Shown here: positions 1-6,482 of the stretch, in pieces | Layout of the letters: each line of letters begins with the position of its first letter | How positions within the stretch are numbered: position 1 is the first letter of the stretch | Source: an uncultured Aeromicrobium sp. | GTDB lineage: Bacteria; Actinomycetota; Actinomycetes; Propionibacteriales; Nocardioidaceae | Direction of reading: 5' to 3' | Assembly (NCBI RefSeq): GCF_946221465.1 | Contig: NZ_CAMJVP010000051.1 | Coordinates: 1 to 15,844, forward strand | DNA length: 15,844 nt | The notes under the pieces: model-generated | What the model was told of the DNA's origin: nothing | The model's input: the letters and a program-made list of their open reading frames with translations, nothing else | The model's database searches: none | Translations under genes and position numbers: made by a program

Positions 1-291
1 CGCTGTGACTGCCGCGTCCTGCCCCTGCACCACGTGCCCCGTGCTCTGGTCAACCGCGACACCCGCGGCTTCATCAAGATCGTCGTGGACGCCGACACGA
101 GCGAGATCCTCGGCCTGACCGCCGTCGGCAAGGACGCCGGGGAACTCGCCGCCGCAGGCGTCCACGTGCTCGGTAAGACCATCGCCGAGGTCGCCGACGC
201 GTGGGCCCCCTACCTGACCATGGCCGAGGGCATCCGGATCGCCGCGAAAAACTTCACCACCGACCCGTCGAAGCTGTCGTGCTGCGCGTGA
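1..291 (+). CDS. merA: Mercuric reductase (MerA), C-terminal fragment cut by the window edge
   Basis: The first 96 codons are open from base 1 and read as the dimerisation domain of mercuric reductase, the cytoplasmic FAD/NADPH enzyme that reduces Hg(II) to volatile Hg(0). The stretch CDCRVLPLHHVPRALVNRDT, the following RGFIKIVVDADT and the ending KLSCCA are hallmarks of the family. The vicinal Cys-Cys pair near the C-terminus belongs to the partner subunit's active site and passes Hg(II) to the redox-active disulfide. The 5' part (mercury-binding domain, FAD and NADPH domains) lies outside the window. The gene converges on the dprA-like gene, and a hairpin lies between them. Its presence marks this end as a mercury-resistance island. 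Confidence is high because the C-terminal tail is diagnostic. Confidence 0.95.
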   Translation, partial: RCDCRVLPLHHVPRALVNRDTRGFIKIVVDADTSEILGLTAVGKDAGELAAAGVHVLGKTIAEVADAWAPYLTMAEGIRIAAKNFTTDPSKLSCCA

Positions 292-420
292 AGGCATAGC
301 CTGAGCCAGCGAATGGGACGCCAGAGGATAGAGCGCAAAACGAAAATCCACTGCATCTTCTTCCCGCCTGCATGGTGCAGACCCACACTATCGAGCCGTT
401 CCCGCCTGAGCGCCGATCTG

Positions 421-444
421 GGGCTCACCCGCAGGGTGGAGCCC
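421..444. terminator. Hairpin between convergent merA and dprA-like genes
   Basis: GGGCTCACCC and GGGTGGAGCCC form a stem around a GCA loop with a single bulged G. It starts one base beyond the dprA-like stop codon (446-448) and about 130 bases after the merA stop. There is no T-run, as is common for terminators in high-GC actinobacteria. The position fits a shared terminator. The rest of the 292-445 gap shows no convincing gene. Confidence 0.5.
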
Positions 445-445
445 G

Positions 446-1456
446 CTACAGGCCCGGCCCGCCGGGCGGCGTCGCACCCGGAGTCGGGGTATCAAGCTGT
501 CGGCCGGGTGCCTCCCGGTCCACCGGCCGGACCAGATCGAGGCGGGGAGCGAGCAGCGCGGTCACGTCTGCCGCGTCGGTGACGATCTCGGCCGCGCCAC
601 GCTTGATCAACTCGTGCGGACCAGCGCTCGTCACACTCGTCACCGGCCCGGGCACCGCACCGACCGGGCGGCCCAGACGCTGCGCTTCGGTCGCCACATG
701 CAGTGACATCGACCGCGGCGACGCCTCGGGAATCACCGTCGCCCCCGACACCGCCGCCAACAAGCGGGAGCGGGCCACGAACCGTTGCCGTGAGGGTGCC
801 GCGCCCGGCGGCACCTCACTCACCAGCAGGCCGAGGTCGCCGATGCGATCGAGCATCTCCGCGTGCCCCGACGGGTACGGGCGATCCACGCCACCGGCCA
901 GCACCGCCACCGTGCTGCCGCCAGCCGCGAGGACGGCCTGGTGCGCGGCGCCCTCGATCCCGTACGCGCCGCCGGCGACGACCACCCGTTCCTGATTCGC
1001 CAACTCCGCGGCCAACTCCTCAGCAACAGCCGTGCCGTAGGCGGAGGCTGCTCTGGCGCCCGTAATGGTCACGCGATCCTCGACCCTGCCGCCCAGGAAC
1101 GAGGTGCCACCGCGCGTCCACAGCACGTACGGGGTCCGGTCGCCCAGCTCGTTCAGACTCACCGGCCAGTGCTCATCCGCGGGGATCAGCGTGCCGATCC
1201 TGCCGTCCTGCAGCCGCGCCACCCGCCCCGGCACCTCAGGATCGATCTTCGCGGTCATCCGGTCGCGCCAGGCGATCGTGTCCGCACGGTTCATGCCCGG
1301 CACCCCGGCCCGGTCATCCTCGATCAGGCGCAGCGTCTCCACGCCACCGACCTGGCGCAGAATCCGCCCGGTCACCGGATCGCCCGGCTCGGCGATCATC
1401 GACAGCACCATCCGCGCCTGCCGCTCACCCGCCACCTGCTCCACAAGCCTCGCCAT
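446..1456 (-). CDS. dprA: Accessory DprA/Smf-like DNA-processing protein
   Basis: Predicted 336-residue cytoplasmic protein of the DprA/Smf family, which binds incoming single-stranded DNA and loads RecA. The Rossmann-like core runs from about residue 128 to 300: GARAASAYG (133-141), AGGAYGIEGAAHQAVLAAGG (161-180), VAVLAGGVDRPYPSGHAEML (183-202) and GRPVGAVPG (262-270). The family's usual RNRIIA-type segment reads RSRLLAAVSG here. This variant form is one I associate with plasmids and islands rather than the chromosomal competence gene. About 35 residues at the C-terminus are low-complexity Pro/Gly, with no winged-helix domain. The ATG at 1456 is chosen because GGGAG lies 7 bases upstream; a TTG at 1489 would add 11 residues without comparable support. 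It probably processes transferred DNA during island movement, which is inference. Confidence 0.88.
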   Translation of the reverse strand: MARLVEQVAGERQARMVLSMIAEPGDPVTGRILRQVGGVETLRLIEDDRAGVPGMNRADTIAWRDRMTAKIDPEVPGRVARLQDGRIGTLIPADEHWPVSLNELGDRTPYVLWTRGGTSFLGGRVEDRVTITGARAASAYGTAVAEELAAELANQERVVVAGGAYGIEGAAHQAVLAAGGSTVAVLAGGVDRPYPSGHAEMLDRIGDLGLLVSEVPPGAAPSRQRFVARSRLLAAVSGATVIPEASPRSMSLHVATEAQRLGRPVGAVPGPVTSVTSAGPHELIKRGAAEIVTDAADVTALLAPRLDLVRPVDREAPGRQLDTPTPGATPPGGPGL

Positions 1457-1529
1457 GACCCTGCTCCCTCTCGTCGGACTCGCCGACAAGGTGCACCTGT
1501 CCTTGTCAGCAACGGGCCGGATCGAGGGG

Positions 1530-1558
1530 TTCCGTCTGTCGTAGGTCCGGCGTAAAGT
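1530..1558 (+). promoter_or_regulatory. Candidate promoter of the membrane protein/recombinase pair
   Basis: TTCCGT (1530-1535), a 17-base spacer, and TAAAGT (1553-1558) resemble a sigma-70-type promoter in otherwise GC-rich DNA. Transcription from about 1565 would give a leader of roughly 90 nt before the ATG at 1657. It lies in the divergent gap upstream of the dprA-like gene. No second promoter for the minus strand was convincingly seen. Confidence 0.4.
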
Positions 1559-1562
1559 AAAA

Positions 1563-1656
1563 GCAGAGGCAGGTTCTCAACTCTGCGGGTCCTTCAGGAC
1601 AGTCCACTCCTACACGTACTGCCTCACTCGATAGTTACGTGTCTGGGAGGCCCGCC
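1563..1656 (+). promoter_or_regulatory. Structured 5' leader with mutually exclusive pairings
   Basis: The leader holds several complementary segments: GCAGAG (1563-1568) with CTCTGC (1581-1586); GAGGCAG (1566-1572) with CTGCCTC (1619-1625); GCCTC (1621-1625) with GAGGC (1647-1651), which covers the Shine-Dalgarno sequence GGGAGG (1645-1650); and ACACGTA (1612-1618) with TACGTGT (1636-1642). The first pairing excludes the second, and the second excludes the third, so the Shine-Dalgarno could be alternately masked and freed. It matches no riboswitch class I recognise. The pairings are seen in the sequence; regulation is inference. Confidence 0.35.
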
Positions 1657-2046
1657 ATGCTTCGTCTCATCTGGATCGCCAGCATCCACATCAGCCACTT
1701 CATGCGACGGTGGATGATCACCAACCGCGTGATCGACGGGGTCCGCACCCGCGAAGGCCTCAAATGGGGCGTACCGGCGATGCTGCTCGCGATCCCGTAC
1801 CTCTACCTCGCCAGCCTGCTGGCCGTCATCGTCCGAGACGGCGGCCCCGGCTGGCTCAACATCTTCATCCTCATCAGCATGTGGTCGGCATTGAAGACGC
1901 TCTGGATCGGCCCCATCAGCCTCATCCTGCTCGCCCGCGTCCGCATCCACGAACACGCCCAAAGCCGCGCCGAGCGCCGCCAGGCCAAGGAAGAACAGAC
2001 GGAGCCCTTTGCGCCGGCTCCGATGATGGTCGGAGGCGCATCATGA
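1657..2046 (+). CDS. Small two-helix membrane protein of an actinobacterial island
   Basis: Predicted 129-residue integral membrane protein of unknown function. Hydrophobic segments lie near residues 38-58 and 67-93. They are preceded by a His/Arg-rich amphipathic N-terminus (HISHFMRRW) and followed by a charged tail (ARVRIHEHAQSRAERRQAKE). The ATG at 1657 is preferred over an in-frame GTG at 1639 because GGGAGG ends 6 bases before it. The stop overlaps the start of the recombinase-like gene by ATGA, so the two are translationally coupled. Proteins of this look, paired with a resolvase-like gene, seem familiar from actinobacterial mobile elements, but I cannot name a function and would not call it a transporter. 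A topology predictor and homologue context would help decide. Confidence 0.75.
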   Translation: MLRLIWIASIHISHFMRRWMITNRVIDGVRTREGLKWGVPAMLLAIPYLYLASLLAVIVRDGGPGWLNIFILISMWSALKTLWIGPISLILLARVRIHEHAQSRAERRQAKEEQTEPFAPAPMMVGGAS

Positions 2047-2453
2047 CCAAGGCCGTCATCTACCTGCGCAGCGCGACCGCGAACCAGGAACAGACAGATC
2101 GACAAGAAGCCAGCTGTCGTTCTTACCTCCGCGAGCGCGGGCTGCGGGCGAGCCGCACCTTCCGCGACGACGGCCATCCCGGCCCAGCACTTGCGCAACT
2201 GCTCGACGCGGCCGCCAACGGGGAGGTCACCGACGTCGCCATCGCCGGCCTGGATCGTCTCGGCCGCCGATTCACGGAGAACCTCGACAACGTCACCGCC
2301 CTCGAACTAGCAGGCGTCACCATCCACACAGCAGCCGGCATCATCGCCGGCCCCATCAGCGACAGCTGCGTTCGCTCCATGCTGTACAAGATCGCGCTTG
2401 CCGAAGCAGAACTGGTCACCGACGACGACACCAGGACACCTCGCCGCGCATAG
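2043..2453 (+). CDS. Serine-recombinase catalytic-domain homologue lacking the nucleophile serine
   Basis: Predicted 136-residue protein matching only the N-terminal resolvase/invertase catalytic domain. AVIYLRSATANQ (4-15) aligns with the family's YxRVSTxxQ motif, and AGLDRLGRRFTENLD (68-82) matches the second conserved block, with Asp71, Arg72 and Arg75 kept. Relative to gamma-delta resolvase, Arg9 matches Arg8, but Ala11 sits at the catalytic Ser10 position and a serine sits one place earlier (Ser10, the Val9 position). It has no DNA-binding helix-turn-helix, zinc ribbon or recombinase domain. Strand exchange therefore looks unlikely unless the shifted serine can act. The start overlaps the upstream membrane-protein stop by 4 bases, and a strong terminator follows 20 bases after the stop. 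A structural, DNA-binding or regulatory role within the island is possible but unproven. Confidence 0.85.
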   Translation: MTKAVIYLRSATANQEQTDRQEASCRSYLRERGLRASRTFRDDGHPGPALAQLLDAAANGEVTDVAIAGLDRLGRRFTENLDNVTALELAGVTIHTAAGIIAGPISDSCVRSMLYKIALAEAELVTDDDTRTPRRA

Positions 2454-2472
2454 AACCAGAACGTCAGACACA

Positions 2473-2505
2473 ACGGAGCCTGCCTCATAACGAGGCAGGC
2501 TCCGT
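2473..2505. terminator. Perfect 14-bp bidirectional terminator
   Basis: ACGGAGCCTGCCTC (2473-2486) and its exact reverse complement (2492-2505) flank the loop ATAAC. A pyrimidine-rich TCTCTTGTCC follows on the + strand. It lies between the recombinase-like gene (+) and the tandem helix-turn-helix gene (-), so it probably ends both transcripts. This is one of the strongest hairpins in the window. Confidence 0.85.
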
Positions 2506-2519
2506 CTCTTGTCCACGGC

Positions 2520-3002
2520 TCAGGCGGGCACTTTCCGGCGCCGCCCGGACCGCCGGATCGTCACGCCCTGCATGACCAGCGCACGACGGACAGTCTGCTC
2601 GCTCACCCCGAACCGCAATCCGACTTCCAACAGGGTGGCACCACCCTCGTAGAGATCGACGGCCTCGGCACGATCCTCCTCAGCTAGACCCTTGCCCCGA
2701 AGCGGCACTGAGCGACGCACCAGATGAGCGGCCGCCGTGCGCTTGTGAATCCCGAACCGCTCCGCGAGTTTCACCAGCGTCCATCCCTGCTGATACAGAT
2801 CAATGAGCTCATCAACCTGCTCCGGCTTCAAGAAGGTTTGAGCCATCCCAACCGAACGGACCAACCGACCCCGCGAGTCGACAACCGGAGGCTCGACCGG
2901 CCGCTTAGACTTCTCGTACGAGCCCCGCGACCAGCGAGAAGCCACGGTCTTCAACGCCTGGCCAATGTTCTCAAACTCCCTACGGAGGCCCACTGCGATC
3001 AT
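2520..3002 (-). CDS. Tandem helix-turn-helix DNA-binding protein
   Basis: Predicted 160-residue basic protein of unknown target. Two internal repeats share the pattern DLYxxGxTLxxxxxRFGxxxxTxxxxLV: DLYQQGWTLVKLAERFGIHK and DLYEGGATLLEVGLRFGVSE. Each reads as a Hin/resolvase-type helix-turn-helix. They occupy roughly residues 63-95 and 111-146, followed by a very basic tail (RRSGRRRK). The N-terminal third (REFENIGQALKTV, then SYEKSKRPVEPPVVDSRGRL) has no domain I recognise. The start is uncertain: a GTG at 3059 would give 179 residues, the ATG at 3002 gives 160, and an ATG at 2846 leaves 108 with both repeats intact; none has a strong Shine-Dalgarno. It may be an island regulator or a relic of the DNA-binding end of a recombinase. 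Confidence 0.65.
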   Translation of the reverse strand: MIAVGLRREFENIGQALKTVASRWSRGSYEKSKRPVEPPVVDSRGRLVRSVGMAQTFLKPEQVDELIDLYQQGWTLVKLAERFGIHKRTAAAHLVRRSVPLRGKGLAEEDRAEAVDLYEGGATLLEVGLRFGVSEQTVRRALVMQGVTIRRSGRRRKVPA

Positions 3003-3218
3003 CGATTCGCGTCCAGCGTTGATGCAGAGCACCGGCGGTCCACGATGCGTGCGAACCACTCGCCCGGGCCCGGCGGCGAGACAGTTCAGCGCCGCATGCC
3101 CGATCAGTGAGTCGCGCGAACGGACGTACGCCGAGCTGCGCGGATGCCGTCACCACACAGGATTCCCGGATCCGCCGCGCCGGCGGCTCCGGGCCACGTG
3201 GACTCAGGCTCCCGTTGC

Positions 3219-3224
3219 TAGCGT
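3219..3224 (+). promoter_or_regulatory. Candidate -10 box (TAGCGT) for the SurA-like gene
   Basis: TTGCTAGCGT contains a TANNNT -10 hexamer 33 bases before the GTG at 3258. No good -35 was found 17 bases upstream. The 198-base gap 3060-3257 shows no further gene, only this signal and a GC-rich dyad around 3173-3193. Confidence 0.35.
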
Positions 3225-3257
3225 CGGACTCGCTCGACCGACGACGAGGAAGTAGAC

Positions 3258-4004
3258 GTGTCAATGCGAACGAAGATGCTGGCGGCCATCGTCGCCGCGG
3301 CTCTCGTGCTGGGGGTCCTGCTGGTGGCCGTGGTGGCCGGCACGCCCGGCGGTGACGAGGAAGCCGGCGACCAGTCGGCTGCGGGGACTGCCGAAGTGGA
3401 TCTCTCCGGGATTCCCGACGTCGTCGCGGTGGTGAACGGCGAGGAGATCGGGCGCGATGACTTCGTGGCGATGTACGAACCGCAGTTCCAGCAGGCTGCT
3501 GCGGCAGGCCAGCAGGTGAACCAGGACGACCTCAAGCAGCAGACGCTCGATCTGATGATCGACAACGTCCTGCTCGTCCAGGAGGCCGAGGCTAGCGGCT
3601 ACAGCGCGTCCGATGAACAGATTGAGGAGTCGCTCCAGACCTTCGCCACCAACAACGCCATGGCGTCGGTGGACGACTACATCGCCGCCCTCCAGGAGCG
3701 GCAGGGCCTCTCGGAGGACCAGGTACGCGCACAGGTGGCCGACGGCCTTGTCATCGAAGCCCTCGTCGACGACGAGGTGGGCGATGAGCCCATCGATGAG
3801 TCCGAGCTGCGTTCGCTCTACGACCAGGCGGTTGCTCAGCAGGAGCAACAGGGGCAGACGCAAGGCGGCGCCGCCGAGGTGCCTTCCTTCGAGGAGGTGC
3901 GTCCTCAGCTGGAGGAGGCCGCTCATTCGCAGCGCCAGCGGGAGACCCTGACGCGTATCGTCGAGGAGGCCCGAGAGGCCGCCGAGATCGACGTTCGTCT
4001 CTGA
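3258..4004 (+). CDS. Membrane-anchored SurA-N-domain protein (extracytoplasmic chaperone-like)
   Basis: Predicted 248-residue secreted or membrane-anchored protein. Residues 7-27 form one hydrophobic helix after MSMRTK. There is no lipobox cysteine, so this looks like a signal anchor or uncleaved signal rather than a lipoprotein signal. From about residue 52 the sequence VVAVVNGEEIGRDDF is the classic opening of SurA/PrsA/trigger-factor-related N-terminal domains, and a helical Gln/Glu-rich region follows. No parvulin isomerase domain is present, so a folding or holdase role outside the membrane is inferred. GTG 3258 follows AGGAAG by 5 bases; ATG 3264 at 11 bases is also possible and loses only two residues. 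The protein is very acidic and Gln-rich. The neighbours do not specify its client. Confidence 0.82.
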   Translation: MSMRTKMLAAIVAAALVLGVLLVAVVAGTPGGDEEAGDQSAAGTAEVDLSGIPDVVAVVNGEEIGRDDFVAMYEPQFQQAAAAGQQVNQDDLKQQTLDLMIDNVLLVQEAEASGYSASDEQIEESLQTFATNNAMASVDDYIAALQERQGLSEDQVRAQVADGLVIEALVDDEVGDEPIDESELRSLYDQAVAQQEQQGQTQGGAAEVPSFEEVRPQLEEAAHSQRQRETLTRIVEEAREAAEIDVRL

Positions 4005-4049
4005 CCCGGGCGCCGGAAGCAACTGGCCCTCCTCGACGTTGACACCGAC

Positions 4050-4373
4050 GTGCATGGTGAGTTCAAGGACCACCAGGGCAAGCTTGTCGTCGCCGACCTG
4101 GACATGCGCGATGGTCTGTTGACCGACGTCCGTCTCTCGGGCGACTTCTTCCTCGAACCGGACGACGCCCTCGGCCGGATGTCCGATGCCCTCGAAGGCC
4201 TCCCGGCCGATGGCCCCACCTCGGTGTACGAGCAGGCAATCGAGCGTTCACGCGGCGACGCGGGCATGGTCGGCTTCGAGCCCCGGTCCATCGCCATCGC
4301 GGTGCTGCGAGCTCTACGCCGCTCGACTACCTGGACCGACCACGCTTTCGATCTCGTCGACACCGGCGAGCAG
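4050..4373 (+). pseudogene. lplA: Truncated lipoate-protein ligase, N-terminal remnant
   Basis: From a GTG at 4050, about 105 codons match the start of actinobacterial lipoate-protein ligases, in which the accessory domain comes before the catalytic domain. Recognisable pieces are MHGEFKDHQGKLVVADLDM, then SGDFFLEPDDALGRMSDALE and GLPADG, and near the end TTWTDHAFDLV. The family continues with a biotin/lipoate ligase catalytic core of about 240 residues. That core is absent here: after about 4373 the frame stays open only because it runs antisense into the YhgE gene, whose 3' end is at 4428. No other frame restores the ligase. The remnant is probably non-functional. A stand-alone accessory domain is the alternative, but no stop codon defines it. 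No clear ribosome binding site was seen. Confidence 0.65.
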
Positions 4374-4410
4374 CAAGTACGAGGACCCGGGGCTGGCTCG
4401 CGCGCGTGCC

Positions 4411-4431
4411 GTGACCGGCCGCTTCGGTCAC
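4411..4431 (-). terminator. Weak hairpin at the end of the YhgE gene
   Basis: GTGACCG (4411-4417) and CGGTCAC (4425-4431) form a 7-bp stem that overlaps the YhgE stop codon (4428-4430). No T-run follows. It could end the MMPL-YhgE operon transcript, but the overlap with coding sequence makes this weak. Confidence 0.3.
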
Positions 4432-6482
4432 GCGGGAAGGAGCCAGCGCAGGTCCGACCGTGCTCGATGGGCGGCGAGCATGGTGAGGCCGGCACCCAGG
4501 GCCGCCCAGAGCACGAGCGCCACGAGCGCCGTCACATCAGACGTTCCTGCCTGCGCGGCCTCGAGGCCTTTCAACACCGGGGAGAGCGGCGACAACGTGT
4601 GCAGCGCATCGGCGAGCGAGGAACCGGTTCCGGTGCCCACCGTTCCGAGCGTGACGAGTCCCGCGATCACGGTCAGCGCGGCGGCAAGACGTCGCCCGCA
4701 GACGGCGACCACGCCTTGGCCGAGGACGGTGAGTGCGGTGACGGCGACCATTGCCACCACGGTGAACTCGGCTGGCCGGCCGATCGATTCGAGGTCGGTG
4801 CTCAGGAGCACGGCGATCAGCAGCAGCACGGTCTGGATCGCGACGACGCTGAGCGTCGGCATGAGGGGCACGAGCACCTGCCGCGCCAGCCTGTCGGACG
4901 CGACCAGGCGAGACGTGGACAGTGCTGGTCGGACCGCCCAGGCCGCGGCGGTTGCCGCGAGCAGTCCGAGGGCGACCGCCGAGGGAAGCGCGAGCGCATC
5001 GACGGGGACCGCGTGGCGCCGTTCCGCGTGGGTCCGCAACGGGGCGGCGGCAACCTCGCTCAAGCGTCGACGTTCATCGGCCGAGTAGACCGGGATCTGC
5101 TCGACGCCGTCGGTCAGGCCCTCGGCGAGCTCGCTGCTGCCGTCCAGCAGCCTCGCGCTGCCGTCGGCGAGTTGGCGCGTGCCGTCGGTGAGCTGCGCCG
5201 TTCCGCGCCTCAACTCCCGCGTTCCGCCGTGCAGCTCTCCGGCTCCCGCTGCGAGACGCGCGGTGCCATCAGCCAGTGCCGCCGCACCCGCGCTCGCCTG
5301 AGCAGAGCCATCGGCGAGCTGGGCGACGCCACCGCTCAGCTGGGGAGCCTGTGCAGCGAGCTGGGCCGTGGCATCACTGAGCTGGGCAAGACCTGAGCTG
5401 AGCTGCGATGTCCCGTCCGTCAGCAGGGTGCCCTGCGTCCCCAGCGCCTGGATCTCTCCGTTGATGCGCTGGATTTCGGCCACGGCCTCGTCGACCCAGG
5501 CGCACGCCTGTGCCGGCAGCACCTCGTCGCACCTGGCGGCCCACCCGGCGATGGTGTCGGTGAGGTGCTGTGCCATCTGGAGGAAGGGCTCGACGGTGGC
5601 GACGAGCTCCCGGGCGCCGGCATCCAACTGGTGGGCACCGTCGCGAAGCTCACGCGCACCCTGATCGAGCTGTGCCGCCTGTTCTGGGAACGCGGCGGTC
5701 TGCCGCCGTAACTCCTGCAGCCCGCCATCGAGTCGCGCGATTCCGTCGGCGAGTTCACCGGCGCCTCCCGCCGCCTCACCGGCCCCGGCGGACAGCGCCG
5801 CTGCACCGGACGCCAGTTCGGACGCGCCATGATCGAGACGTCCCGCGCCGTCGGCGAGTTCGTGCACCCCGTCATCGAGTTGCGACGTCCCGTCGCGCAG
5901 CTGCGCGGCACCGTTGGCCGCGTCGCTCAAAGCGTCACGGATGGTGCCGGTGGACAGCACGATGTTGTCGATGAACGTCTGTGCCACCTGCGCGTTCATC
6001 GCCGCGACCGCCGCGTCGGTCACGTTCCCGGCGAGCTGCCCGGCGAGCCGGCTGGTCGCGTCGTCGGTGAGCAGCCGCAGCTGCGCGGGCCGGGCTGAGC
6101 CCGGGTCGTCGCCCGCTGGTGAGATGGCGGCGGCCGACACGTCGCGAGGGATGACCAACACCGCCCCGTAGTCTCCGCTGCTCAGCCCCAAGAGGGCGTC
6201 CTCGCGGTGTGTGATGACCCAGTCGAAGTTGTCAGGTTGATCGTTGCCCGTCAGCTCCGCGGCGAGCAGCCTTCCGACGGCGACCGGTTGCTCCACGCCG
6301 TCGGGTGTGGTGAGCGAGACGATCTCGTCGTCGTTGACCACCGCAGCGCGAACGTCCGCGGCCCGGGGTGTGCGGGCACCGTCGGCGGCTGCGTGAACGG
6401 CCATCACGGCGAGCGGGACGATGAGGGCGAGCACCAGCGTGATGGTTCGGCGCCCCCGGGATGTCGCGGATGAGGCAGTCAT
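4428..6482 (-). CDS. YhgE/Pip-family membrane protein with heptad-repeat ectodomain
   Basis: Predicted 684-residue protein of the YhgE/Pip family, related to phage-infection protein and to the type VII secretion component EsaA. One N-terminal membrane helix (about 14-33) precedes an extracytoplasmic region of about 460 residues. Five C-terminal helices follow, near 495-517, 538-560, 573-595, 599-617 and 649-671. The ectodomain starts with VRAAVVNDDE and later GDYGAVLVIPRDVS, both typical of the family. It then has two blocks of about seven-residue repeats of type LxDGxxxL (193-294 and 352-457), separated by a spacer with Cys318 and Cys327 that could form a disulfide. The ATG at 6482 overlaps the MMPL stop as ATGA and has GGGAG upstream; an earlier in-frame start at 6500 would overlap more. 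It probably works with the MMPL protein in export or envelope functions. Confidence 0.9.
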   Translation of the reverse strand: MTASSATSRGRRTITLVLALIVPLAVMAVHAAADGARTPRAADVRAAVVNDDEIVSLTTPDGVEQPVAVGRLLAAELTGNDQPDNFDWVITHREDALLGLSSGDYGAVLVIPRDVSAAAISPAGDDPGSARPAQLRLLTDDATSRLAGQLAGNVTDAAVAAMNAQVAQTFIDNIVLSTGTIRDALSDAANGAAQLRDGTSQLDDGVHELADGAGRLDHGASELASGAAALSAGAGEAAGGAGELADGIARLDGGLQELRRQTAAFPEQAAQLDQGARELRDGAHQLDAGARELVATVEPFLQMAQHLTDTIAGWAARCDEVLPAQACAWVDEAVAEIQRINGEIQALGTQGTLLTDGTSQLSSGLAQLSDATAQLAAQAPQLSGGVAQLADGSAQASAGAAALADGTARLAAGAGELHGGTRELRRGTAQLTDGTRQLADGSARLLDGSSELAEGLTDGVEQIPVYSADERRRLSEVAAAPLRTHAERRHAVPVDALALPSAVALGLLAATAAAWAVRPALSTSRLVASDRLARQVLVPLMPTLSVVAIQTVLLLIAVLLSTDLESIGRPAEFTVVAMVAVTALTVLGQGVVAVCGRRLAAALTVIAGLVTLGTVGTGTGSSLADALHTLSPLSPVLKGLEAAQAGTSDVTALVALVLWAALGAGLTMLAAHRARSDLRWLLPA

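Noticed and set aside
863..1555. A 230-codon + strand frame opposite the dprA-like gene
   Set aside because: Its sequence is compositionally antisense (Arg/His/Pro rich), and the opposite strand carries clear DprA motifs.
1566..2499. Direct repeat GAGGCAGG at 1566-1573 and 2492-2499 flanking the two-gene module, as possible element ends
   Set aside because: At 8 bases the repeat is too short. Both copies are already explained by RNA stems (leader and terminator).
4050..5396. A 448-codon open frame on the + strand
   Set aside because: Only the first ~105 codons resemble a protein family. The rest is antisense to the repeat-rich YhgE gene and has shadow-frame composition.
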